From: Candidatus Symbiothrix sp.
Lineage (GTDB): Bacteria; Bacteroidota; Bacteroidia; Bacteroidales; Azobacteroidaceae
Assembly (NCBI GenBank): GCA_031270925.1
Contig: JAISWY010000401.1
Span: 1 to 6,890 of the forward strand
Direction: 5' to 3'
Length of the DNA: 6,890 nt
Made by a program: the position numbers and the translations under genes. Shown here one piece after another: positions 1-6,890 of the stretch. The stretch's first letter is position 1, and each line of letters starts with the position of its first letter. Below the pieces are notes generated by a model. That model worked only from the letters and a program-made list of their open reading frames with translations. It was not told the origin of the DNA and ran no database searches.

Positions 1-1389
1 GGCATAACGGAAAACGGGAATATCGATCGGATTATAAGTCGGATACAAATACTGCAATCCCGTCGGAACAAACTTACGAATCGAATACAGCATGAAATTA
101 TTGATGAAACCGATGCGGAAATCGAAAGGCTCGCGCGAATCGTAACCTTTGTACGGCCAACGATAGGTGTAGGTAATGCTTTCGCCGGTCATGCCGCCCA
201 GGTAAGTCGAATAAGGCGTGATGGCGGTTGCAGTCAGTCGCGGGTCGCGGTTTTGATAAGCCGCCAAGATGCGGGCTTCGTTGCCGGTCGAAAGATACCG
301 AGTCATATCGGCTCCATAAGTTTGCATGGTGTTTTTCTCTTTGGCGGTCATCCCGTCGCGCAGGAAAAAGACCGAACGGGCTTTGGCTTCCATCGCGGAA
401 TAGCCGGGCAGGTAATCGTCCCAATTGAAGGGTTTGCCGTCGGCGTTTTCGTAACTGTCTATAAATCTTGTGTTTAGAAAGACCGAATTATAACCGTTGC
501 CGGTCGTGAGCGCATTGCCGTATTCACGCGGACGGATGCTGCCGTAACCGCTTTGCTCAATCATTTGCAGGGAGAAAATCATTTCGTCGCAACGCTCGTT
601 GGCTTCGGTGAACAGATCGGCGTAACTTCCTGTGAATAAATTGTAACCCAGTTTACCGACTTCTTCAAAATCCTTTTGGGCGGCCTTCCAATTCTGTTGC
701 CAAAGATAGACTTTGCCGCGCAGGGTGTAGGCGGCGCCTTTGGTAATCCGTCCGTAGTCGCTGCTGTTGGCTGCGTATTTATCGGGAAGATTCGCTTCGT
801 TGATGCAATCGGTCAAGTCTTTTACTATCACATTCCATACTTCATCGACCGGTGCGCGCGCTTTGATGCAGTCTTTCACTTCCGTCGGCTCGGTATAAAC
901 CGGAACGCCACGCCAGAGCGCATTCAGCCGGTAATAATAATAGGCGCGGATGAATTTACATTCGGCGATGTAGCGGGCTTTTTTCGCATCGTTCATATCG
1001 GGAACTTGATGAATGTTGGCAATCACATCATTAGCGCGGGAAATGCCTTCGTAAAATGCCTCCCAATAGTTGGCGAAAAAGCCGGAATTAGTTGTGGCGC
1101 CGCCCATCAGCAAAGGATAATTCCCTACTTGCGAGGAGGAGGACGGGTCGATAATCGACGAAAAGGCATCGTAGTTTTGCAAATTCGACGAGGATGTTCC
1201 GTATTCTTTCAACAGATTGTTATACACGCCGGTAATTAGCTGTTCGGCGTAAGAAGATTTTGTCCAAACGTTTCCCGAACTGATTTTGTCGTAAGGAGCC
1301 AAATCAAGCATACCGGGATCGCAAGCGGATAAGCATAAAATAAAAATGCTTGTTATCACTAATTTATTGGATTGAAATATCGTTTTCAT
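1..1389 (-). CDS. SusD/RagB-family surface glycan-binding lipoprotein (3' end cut by window edge)
   Basis: Seen: an uninterrupted frame of 463 codons runs from the ATG at 1387-1389 to base 1 with no stop, so the C-terminus is missing. SusD proteins are usually about 500-650 residues. A short lipoprotein signal (K at position 2, hydrophobic core, lipobox L20-S21-A22-C23) puts the mature N-terminus at Cys23. Family landmarks follow: an NYWEAFYEGISRAND segment near residues 108-122, AECKFIRAYYYYRL at about 142-155 (the conserved AE..F.RA..Y helix), the TPR-like segment GAAYTLRGKVYLWQ at about 218-231, and RDPRL at 381-385. The last visible residues, IPVFRYA, begin the usual C-terminal RyAdvLL motif. 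Known of the family: an outer-leaflet lipoprotein of alpha-helical TPR fold that binds oligosaccharide and caps its SusC partner. It starts 12 bp after the susC stop, so co-transcription is very likely. The ligand cannot be read from the sequence. There are no frameshifts. Several Ser-rich stretches (residues 65-67 and 83-86) are probably loop. Confidence 0.96.
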   Translation of the reverse strand, partial: MKTIFQSNKLVITSIFILCLSACDPGMLDLAPYDKISSGNVWTKSSYAEQLITGVYNNLLKEYGTSSSNLQNYDAFSSIIDPSSSSQVGNYPLLMGGATTNSGFFANYWEAFYEGISRANDVIANIHQVPDMNDAKKARYIAECKFIRAYYYYRLNALWRGVPVYTEPTEVKDCIKARAPVDEVWNVIVKDLTDCINEANLPDKYAANSSDYGRITKGAAYTLRGKVYLWQQNWKAAQKDFEEVGKLGYNLFTGSYADLFTEANERCDEMIFSLQMIEQSGYGSIRPREYGNALTTGNGYNSVFLNTRFIDSYENADGKPFNWDDYLPGYSAMEAKARSVFFLRDGMTAKEKNTMQTYGADMTRYLSTGNEARILAAYQNRDPRLTATAITPYSTYLGGMTGESITYTYRWPYKGYDSREPFDFRIGFINNFMLYSIRKFVPTGLQYLYPTYNPIDIPVFRYA

Positions 1390-1401
1390 GTTTGTAAAAT
1401 T
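1390..1401 (-). other. susC-susD junction, 12 bp
   Basis: The susC TAA (1402-1404) is followed by 12 AT-rich bases (minus strand AATTTTACAAAC) and then the susD ATG. There is no room for a terminator or independent promoter and no clear Shine-Dalgarno site, so the two genes are almost certainly transcribed together, and translation of susD may depend on ribosomes finishing susC. Confidence 0.75.
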
Positions 1402-4400
1402 TTAGAAATTAACATTAATACCGAAAGCCCATTGCCGCATCGTAACATAACCGGTGGCCGTTTGCATTTCGGGATCCATTCCGGGAAAATCGGTAATCGT
1501 CCAGAGGTTTTCGCCCGAAACAAACAGGCGCAGATTGGATAATTTGATTTTGCTTAACCACGATTTCGGGAAAGTATATCCGAACGTGAGGTTTTTCAAT
1601 TTCAGATAATCGCCTTTGTACAGCCAAAGGGTCGAGGGACTGCGGTGCTGCGAGGTATCGTAGTTTTTCGTCATGCGGGCGTTTCCGGATGTGGTGTTGG
1701 TGCGCGGGTCGTTTGGATTGTCGGGATCGTAGAAATAATGGTCGTAGGCGATGTCGTAGGGCAGTGAAAAACCGTCGCGGGTTTCAAAGCTATTCAATCC
1801 GAGGTAACGCCAATAGATTCCGAAGCCGGCGGCGCCCGCCCAGTTCATCGAGAAATCGAAACCTTTCCACGCGGCATTGACTTGAAAGCCGTAGAATATT
1901 TTCGGCATAATCGACAGGTTTTGAAATTTCTTGTCGTAGTCGTTGCCGTAGATACCGTCGCCGTTTTCATCGGCATAGATGTAATCGCCGTACCAGACGC
2001 CCGTTTTGTTGATGGCTTGATTCGGCATAAATGTATAGCCCGCCGTCGCCATGGCTTGCAGCCATTGCATATCCTGTTCGGTGCGAATCATCCCGTCTTT
2101 GGGTCCGCCGTTGATATTGACCGAGCCGTCGGCGTTGAAATACGATCCGTTGCCGGAATAAACATTCAGCAAATAAAATTCGTTGATGATTTTGCCTTCC
2201 AAAACGCGGCGCTCGTTGCCGACGGGCGTAGTAACCTCGCCGAGATTGGTTTGCCATGTCCGGCTGCCGTCGGGATTTTCAACCCATCCTTCGACCAAGC
2301 GACCACGGTATTTTGAAACCTGATTGTAGTTCCGCGATCCGTTGACGGAAACGCCGTAATGAAAATCGTTGATTTTATCTTTCCATGATAAAGTAATCTC
2401 GGCGCCTTGGTTGCTCACTCCGCAGAGATTTTGATAAGGCGGCGTTTTATCGCCCAAAGTCAAATAGATGGGAGCGCGATACAATACGCCGTCGGTATTT
2501 TTATTGTAAATATCAATTTCGGCGGCTAAACGGTTGCGTAAAACACTCAAATCCAAACCGATATTGCCTGTGGTGGTGGTTTCCCAAACCAAATAACCGT
2601 TGCTTAAAGCCGTTTGTACGAGACCGTTGTTCAGTGATCCGCCCAAGGGATATTTCGCGCCCGAATCGTAATTGGCCTGATAAGCGTAAGAATCGATGGT
2701 GTTGTTGCCGAGTTTTCCCCACGAAGCCCTGATTTTCAAATTATCAATTGGAATATTGGCCATGAAAGCTTCTTCCGAAATTCTCCATCCGGCTGAAAAC
2801 GAAGGAAATAATCCCCTGCGACTTTTAGCTGCAAATTTAGCGGAAGCGTCGTAACGCATATTCAATTCAAACAAATAGCGGTTGGCGTAGGCGTAAGTCG
2901 CCCGTCCGAAAATCGATTGAGAGGCGTCGTCGGCTTGTGTGCCGGAAATTTCTTTCATGTCGGTAGCCGTGGAAAGCTCGGTGATGGCGTCGTCGATCAG
3001 GCCGGTTTTGACGGCATTCGTCCAATCGTTGTGATAATACATGGATTCGTAACCGATTAAAGCGCTCCAATCGTGCTTTTTAATCTTTTTATCCCAAGTC
3101 AAAGTATTTTGGAACGTCCAACGGTAATTGCCCGAATAATACATCGACAGTTGCAAGGTTTCCAAAGCATAACCCGGATACGTGATTTCGTTTTGGCGGA
3201 ACGACCATGCATCCAAACTGTTTACATTGTATTTCTGCTTGTTCCAATAACGCGAATAATTAAAGGCGACATTGTATTTGAAATCTTTGAATTTCACATT
3301 GGCGAACAGGTTGGCGTTGGCGTAAAAATGATTGTAATAGCCGCCTGTCCGGTTCAAAAAGAAAAGATTGTTGCGGGCGGTGGCGCTTTCCTGCGGGTTT
3401 TCGATGTGTCCGAATTTGCCGTCGTAATACGGATAAATGCCGGGAGAGGAGCGGGAAATATAGGAGAAAATATTGTCCAATTGATTGCGACCCAAATCTT
3501 CGTTGTAACCCCAAAGCCGTGTTCCGACTTGCAGCCAATCGTTTACGTCGGAAGTAACATTGGCTCGCATCTGATATTTTTTCGCATCGGTGCCTTGTAT
3601 GATTCCCGGATTATCCATATAAGAAGCGGAAAGAAGATAATTGCTTTTTTCGGAAGAACCGGTAACCGAAAGCGAATGTTTTTGGTAGAACGATGAAGTA
3701 AACAAAGCCTCCATCCAGTCGATATTCGGATAAGCTACATAATTGGGATAGCCCGATTCGGAAATACTGTTGGGATCTTTCTTTTTTTCCCGCCATAAAT
3801 CAATCATATCTTGCGTAAATGTGGGCGCGGCATTGACGTTTTCGGCCGATTCGTTCATAAATTCCATGTAATCGGCATAATCCGAAACTTCCTTGTAAAG
3901 ATGCGAGGGCGTGTTGTAAGAAAACAAACCGCTGTACGAAACTTGGTTTTTACCTTTGACGCCCGATCGGGTAGTAATCAGAATAACGCCGTTGGCCGCG
4001 CGATTACCGTAAATGGCGCAGGATGCTGCATCTTTCAAAATGGAAATGGATGCGATGTCGTCGGAATTGACCGCCGTAATGGAATTTTCCACGCCATCAA
4101 CAATAACTAATGGAGCGGTGCCGTGGAGCGAACCATAACCGCGGACACGGACAACCACACTTTCGTTGCCCGGCTGTCCCGAAGCTTGCAATACCGACAC
4201 GCCCGAACTCAATCCCGAAAGCGCCGAAGGTGTGGTGGTTATCGGTCGCGACATGGCTTCTTTCGCATAATCGACCGTCGCGACGGCTCCCGTGAGATTG
4301 GCTTTCTTTTGGGTTCCGTAACCAATCACCACTAATTCTTCTATTTCGGTAGTTTCGGCTTGCAGTGTAATTTGAAAGAAAGTTTGCGAACCGACCGAAA

Positions 4401-4653
4401 GCGTTTGCGTAACAAAGCCAAGGTAGCGCACTTCAATTTTGTCATCCGGTTTGGCGCTGATTTCAAATCGGCCGTTAATGTCGGTAATAACGCCGGCCTT
4501 CGTGTTCGGAATAAGGATAGTCGCTCCGATGACAGGCGTATTGTTGTCGTCGAAAACCTGTCCGCCGACTTGCTTGTTTTGCGCCGCCGCTGTTAGAGAC
4601 GACAAAAGCAAGAGCGCAAACAATGTTGTTTTTACTGTGAATTTCATGTTCAT
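1402..4653 (-). CDS. SusC/RagA-family TonB-linked outer-membrane glycan transporter
   Basis: Complete gene of 1083 residues, within the usual SusC length. The N-terminus is a Sec signal peptide (K4, K8, a leucine-rich core, AAAQ near residue 25). A carboxypeptidase-regulatory-like (CarboxypepD_reg) beta domain covers about residues 29-98, with the typical PVIGATILIPNTKAGVITDINGRF pattern split across 40-63. The TonB-box region EELVVIGYGTQKK is at about 105-117. The plug domain spans about 125-230 and includes VRVRGYGS, PLVIVDGVEN and ISILKDAASCAIYGNRAANG, the SusC/RagA signatures. The rest is the 22-strand barrel, with an Asp-rich DENGDGIYGND loop (1933-1971) and a final aromatic residue (NVNF), as expected for BAM-dependent insertion. 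Role by family: TonB/ExbBD-powered import of oligosaccharides across the outer membrane together with SusD. The frame stays open upstream to an ATG at 4746, but that start would add 31 residues before the signal peptide, so I reject it. The substrate is unknown. Confidence 0.97.
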   Translation of the reverse strand: MNMKFTVKTTLFALLLLSSLTAAAQNKQVGGQVFDDNNTPVIGATILIPNTKAGVITDINGRFEISAKPDDKIEVRYLGFVTQTLSVGSQTFFQITLQAETTEIEELVVIGYGTQKKANLTGAVATVDYAKEAMSRPITTTPSALSGLSSGVSVLQASGQPGNESVVVRVRGYGSLHGTAPLVIVDGVENSITAVNSDDIASISILKDAASCAIYGNRAANGVILITTRSGVKGKNQVSYSGLFSYNTPSHLYKEVSDYADYMEFMNESAENVNAAPTFTQDMIDLWREKKKDPNSISESGYPNYVAYPNIDWMEALFTSSFYQKHSLSVTGSSEKSNYLLSASYMDNPGIIQGTDAKKYQMRANVTSDVNDWLQVGTRLWGYNEDLGRNQLDNIFSYISRSSPGIYPYYDGKFGHIENPQESATARNNLFFLNRTGGYYNHFYANANLFANVKFKDFKYNVAFNYSRYWNKQKYNVNSLDAWSFRQNEITYPGYALETLQLSMYYSGNYRWTFQNTLTWDKKIKKHDWSALIGYESMYYHNDWTNAVKTGLIDDAITELSTATDMKEISGTQADDASQSIFGRATYAYANRYLFELNMRYDASAKFAAKSRRGLFPSFSAGWRISEEAFMANIPIDNLKIRASWGKLGNNTIDSYAYQANYDSGAKYPLGGSLNNGLVQTALSNGYLVWETTTTGNIGLDLSVLRNRLAAEIDIYNKNTDGVLYRAPIYLTLGDKTPPYQNLCGVSNQGAEITLSWKDKINDFHYGVSVNGSRNYNQVSKYRGRLVEGWVENPDGSRTWQTNLGEVTTPVGNERRVLEGKIINEFYLLNVYSGNGSYFNADGSVNINGGPKDGMIRTEQDMQWLQAMATAGYTFMPNQAINKTGVWYGDYIYADENGDGIYGNDYDKKFQNLSIMPKIFYGFQVNAAWKGFDFSMNWAGAAGFGIYWRYLGLNSFETRDGFSLPYDIAYDHYFYDPDNPNDPRTNTTSGNARMTKNYDTSQHRSPSTLWLYKGDYLKLKNLTFGYTFPKSWLSKIKLSNLRLFVSGENLWTITDFPGMDPEMQTATGYVTMRQWAFGINVNF

Positions 4654-4659
4654 TTCTCT
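4645..4659 (-). promoter_or_regulatory. Translation start region of the SusC gene, two possible ATGs
   Basis: A purine stretch AGAGAA (4659-4654) directly abuts the ATG at 4651-4653 and lies 6 nt before a second in-frame ATG at 4645-4647. The second spacing is better for a weak Shine-Dalgarno site and gives a protein starting MKFTVK (1081 residues). The first gives MNMKFT (1083 residues). Both keep the signal peptide intact. Bacteroidota depend little on Shine-Dalgarno pairing, so I keep the longer form as the gene call. Confidence 0.4.
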
Positions 4660-4690
4660 ATTTTTTATATTAGAATTACGATTAACAATA

Positions 4691-4737
4691 CAAAGATATA
4701 TGATGCAAATATCATTCGATATAACAAAAAAATCAAA
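4691..4737 (-). promoter_or_regulatory. Putative Bacteroidota promoter for susC/susD
   Basis: The 100-bp gap between the HTCS stop and the susC start is strongly AT-rich. Read on the minus strand it contains TATCTTTG (4698-4691), an exact match to the Bacteroides -7 consensus TAnnTTTG, which would give a leader of roughly 30 nt. No TTTG sits at the usual distance upstream of it, which would suit an activator-dependent promoter. An alternative pair is TTTG (4737-4734) with GATATTTG (4713-4706; one mismatch), 20 bp apart, which is close to the usual -33/-7 spacing. The choice between them is not settled by the sequence. Short matches of this kind arise easily in AT-rich DNA, so this is a candidate only. 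Confidence 0.45.
4700..4715. repeat. Small inverted repeat beside the candidate promoter
   Basis: Minus-strand ATGAT, six bases ATTTGC, then ATCAT: a perfect 5-bp dyad ending one base before the TATCTTTG box. It might be a protein-binding half-site pair, or chance in AT-rich sequence. AraC-type regulators usually bind direct repeats, which weakens the case for an HTCS operator. Confidence 0.25.
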
Positions 4738-4753
4738 AGATAGCATTTTCGAT

Positions 4754-6890
4754 TCAGTCGTTTTCGCCGGTTTTTTTCATCATGGAAATGTACTCTGTGG
4801 GCGTTTGTCCGAAATAATTTTTAAAACATTTGATGAAATACGAGGGCGTATTGAATCCGACTTGGTAACATGTTTCATTGATTCGAAAAGAACCTTCGGC
4901 CAAGAGTTGCGCCGCCATAATGAGGCGCTTGGTTTGGATGTATTCGTTGGGCGTAGTTTTGAGCAAGCCTTTGATTTTTCGGTTCAAAGTAGGTTTGCTG
5001 ATATTGAGTTGGTTCGCCAGTTGTTCATTGGAAAAATCGGGGTCGCTGATGTTTTTCAGGATGATTTCGCCCAATTCCAACAAAAATTCCTTGTCGCGAC
5101 CGGAAAGATTTGTTTCTTTCGGCGACGGATTAACAATCGATTTGTATAGATGAATCAATTGCTTGCGTTTGTTTAATAAACCTTCGAGGCAAGAAATGAG
5201 AAAATCAATCGAAAATGGCTTTTCGATGTAAATATCAACGCCGTATTCCATGCTCGACACTTTGGTCTGCATCGACGAATGTGCCGAAAGTACGATAATC
5301 GGGATATGCGAGCTTTCAAAATTCTTCTTCAATTGACGGCAGAGTTCCAAACCATCCATTTTCGGCATCGAAATATCGCTTACTATTACATCAATCGCTT
5401 GTTTATTAATCAGTTCCAATGCCGATTCGCCGTTAGTTGCCGTTTGAATGCGGTAATGTTTTTTCAGTTTCCGTTTGATGTAGGCGAGCAGTTCGATGTT
5501 GTCTTCCACGACCAGAACGAGCGGTTTGTCTCCTTCGCTTTCGGATGTATCTTCTTCTGTCGTAACCGCTTCGCTTTCGTTTTGAATGTGAAGTTGCGGC
5601 AAAGTAAGGATGAAGTTATTGCACGACAAATCATCGTCCATAACCAACGAGCCGGAATGCAATTGGGCGTAAGTTTTGGCCAGCGAAAGACCGATTCCGA
5701 AGCCTTTGGTGTAGATTTTTTCCGGGTCGTGATATTGTACAAAAGGCTCAAAAATGGATTGCCGTCGTTCGAGTGGAATAATCGAACCATCATTTTGGAT
5801 GGATACGATTACCTGCTCGTTTTTCGTTTCGACGGAAAGGGCGATGTAGGTTTTAGCATACTTCAAAGCATTGGAAAACAGGTTGTTGAATATTTTTTCG
5901 ACGCCGCGTTCGTCGGCAAAAATATAAATATGGTCGGCCGCGTAATTCGAGGTGATTTCCAGATTTTTGTTTTTGGCGGCGGCGGTAAAATTGTATTTTA
6001 GAAATTCGATTTTCTCCACAATATCCAATTCCACGCACGACAGTTGGAAGCCTTGCTTTTCGATTTTTGAGAAATCGAGCAATTCGTTAATCAATTGCGA
6101 AAGAAGCAGCGTATTGTGATTAATCAAATTCAAATCTTCGTTGAGTTCGCGGTTGAAATCGCCGATGTGGTTCATGATGTGTTCCAAGGGCGTTCGAATC
6201 AGCGTGAGCGGCGTTTTGATTTCGTGGGCGATATTGGAGAAAAATTCGATTTTTTCGTTGTAAAGTTCGATTTCCTTGTTTTTCTCGAAAATCCGTTGCC
6301 GTTTGCGTTGTTGCGCCAAAGTACGTTTTCGCAGATAATAAAAAGAACAACATAAGGCAATGACTGTCAGTATAATATAAATTACGATGGCCGTTGTGGA
6401 TTGATAGAATTTAGGTAAAATCACAATTCGGAGCGATGGATGTTGCTTGTTCCAAACGCCGTCGCTGCTTACGCCCATCAGGTGGAGCGTGTATTTCCCC
6501 GGCGGCAGATTATTGAAAACGAGCCGGTGTTCGGACGACATTTTATGCCATTGGTCGTTTTCTCCTTCCAACTTGTAATACAGTAAGTTATTGAGCGGCG
6601 AGTGAAAATTCAAAATTGAGCATTTCAATTCGAGGGTGTTTTGGTAGGCCGAAAGTTTGATTTCGTGCGTTTCGGCAATACTGCATTTCAAAGGCGAATT
6701 TTTTTCATTTGCTTTAACCAATTGATTGTTAATTAATAAATCGGTAATCACGATGTTCGGCATCTTTTGATTCACGATAAAGTTTTTGGGATTAAACGAA
6801 ATAAATCCGTCTTGCGAGCCGAACAAGATATTGCCGTTGGCGGTTTTTATTCCCGAAAGGATATTAAATTCATTGTTGAGCAGGCCGTCG
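4754..6890 (-). CDS. Hybrid two-component system sensor kinase/response regulator (HTCS), 5' end cut by window edge
   Basis: Seen: the frame is open from the right edge to a TGA at 4754-4756, giving 711 visible codons. Full HTCS proteins are about 1300-1450 residues, so most of the periplasmic beta-propeller lies outside. Domains in order: the last propeller repeat (about 6890-6788; the NEFN and LFGSQDGFISFNP pattern); a Y_Y_Y beta-sandwich (about 6610-6413; YKLEGEND.W, LPPGKYTLHL); one membrane helix (about 6400-6335); a charged coiled linker; HisKA with HEIKTPLTLI, phospho-acceptor His codon at 6224-6226; HATPase_c (about 5920-5594) with N box FNNLFSNALKYA and G2 box GFGIGLSL; a receiver (about 5524-5165) with an ED acidic pair, phospho-acceptor Asp codon at 5375-5377, SAH and conserved Lys in EKPF; and a C-terminal AraC-type double helix-turn-helix (about 5029-4772). 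Role by family: senses an oligosaccharide in the periplasm and activates its own PUL, here presumably the adjacent susC/susD pair. The in-frame TTG at 6824-6826 is an internal Leu, not the start. The G1 box is atypical (NDGSIIP). Confidence 0.97.
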   Translation of the reverse strand, partial: DGLLNNEFNILSGIKTANGNILFGSQDGFISFNPKNFIVNQKMPNIVITDLLINNQLVKANEKNSPLKCSIAETHEIKLSAYQNTLELKCSILNFHSPLNNLLYYKLEGENDQWHKMSSEHRLVFNNLPPGKYTLHLMGVSSDGVWNKQHPSLRIVILPKFYQSTTAIVIYIILTVIALCCSFYYLRKRTLAQQRKRQRIFEKNKEIELYNEKIEFFSNIAHEIKTPLTLIRTPLEHIMNHIGDFNRELNEDLNLINHNTLLLSQLINELLDFSKIEKQGFQLSCVELDIVEKIEFLKYNFTAAAKNKNLEITSNYAADHIYIFADERGVEKIFNNLFSNALKYAKTYIALSVETKNEQVIVSIQNDGSIIPLERRQSIFEPFVQYHDPEKIYTKGFGIGLSLAKTYAQLHSGSLVMDDDLSCNNFILTLPQLHIQNESEAVTTEEDTSESEGDKPLVLVVEDNIELLAYIKRKLKKHYRIQTATNGESALELINKQAIDVIVSDISMPKMDGLELCRQLKKNFESSHIPIIVLSAHSSMQTKVSSMEYGVDIYIEKPFSIDFLISCLEGLLNKRKQLIHLYKSIVNPSPKETNLSGRDKEFLLELGEIILKNISDPDFSNEQLANQLNISKPTLNRKIKGLLKTTPNEYIQTKRLIMAAQLLAEGSFRINETCYQVGFNTPSYFIKCFKNYFGQTPTEYISMMKKTGEND

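Noticed and set aside
676..1239. 187-codon plus-strand open frame
   Set aside because: It is antisense to susD, whose minus-strand translation has all the family landmarks. No independent coding evidence.
3073..3696. 207-codon plus-strand open frame
   Set aside because: It is antisense to the SusC barrel region, which reads through without interruption on the minus strand.
4741..4753. Possible terminator just after the HTCS stop
   Set aside because: The T-rich runs in the gap (minus strand, about 4734-4725) are not preceded by a GC-rich hairpin, so there is no support for an intrinsic terminator.
4439..5149. 236-codon plus-strand open frame spanning the HTCS 3' end, the intergenic gap and the susC 5' end
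   Set aside because: It lies antisense to two clear genes, has no recognisable domain, and its middle is translated AT-rich intergenic DNA. The strand's codon bias explains the open frame.
5279..6001. 240-codon plus-strand open frame
   Set aside because: It is fully antisense to the kinase and receiver domains of the HTCS, with low-complexity Phe/Arg-rich content typical of a mirror frame.
6824..6826. TTG as a possible start codon for the HTCS
   Set aside because: The frame continues upstream to the window edge with a conserved propeller-repeat sequence, so this codon is an internal leucine.

Overview
The window holds the core of a Bacteroidota polysaccharide-utilisation locus (PUL). Three genes lie head to tail on the minus strand: a hybrid two-component sensor/regulator (HTCS, 5' end cut by the right edge), a complete SusC/RagA TonB-dependent outer-membrane transporter, and a SusD/RagB surface lipoprotein (3' end cut by the left edge). 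This set of families is essentially confined to Bacteroidota. The moderate GC content, the AT-rich leader regions without strong Shine-Dalgarno sites and an exact TAnnTTTG promoter box fit the same phylum, probably Bacteroidales. The sequence does not let me name a genus.

Layout, in transcription order (right to left): HTCS from beyond 6890 to 4754; a 100-bp intergenic region (4654-4753) with promoter-like boxes and a small dyad; susC-like 4653-1402; a 12-bp gap; susD-like 1389 to beyond position 1. Almost every base is coding, and there is no gene-free stretch over 300 bp. I found no RNA genes, mobile elements, CRISPR arrays or clear terminators.

How the genes probably work together (inference from the families): the periplasmic part of the HTCS binds an oligosaccharide released from the target glycan. 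Its cytoplasmic kinase, receiver and AraC-type DNA-binding modules then switch on the adjacent susC/susD pair. SusD is a surface lipoprotein that captures glycan and acts as a lid on SusC, which imports it using TonB energy. No glycoside hydrolase, lyase, esterase or surface glycan-binding protein lies in the window, so the substrate cannot be named. Enzymes would be expected beyond either edge, most likely downstream of susD (left of position 1).

I found no evidence for a new kind of system. The points most worth a second look are the HTCS-to-susC intergenic region and a divergent G1 box in the HTCS kinase domain.
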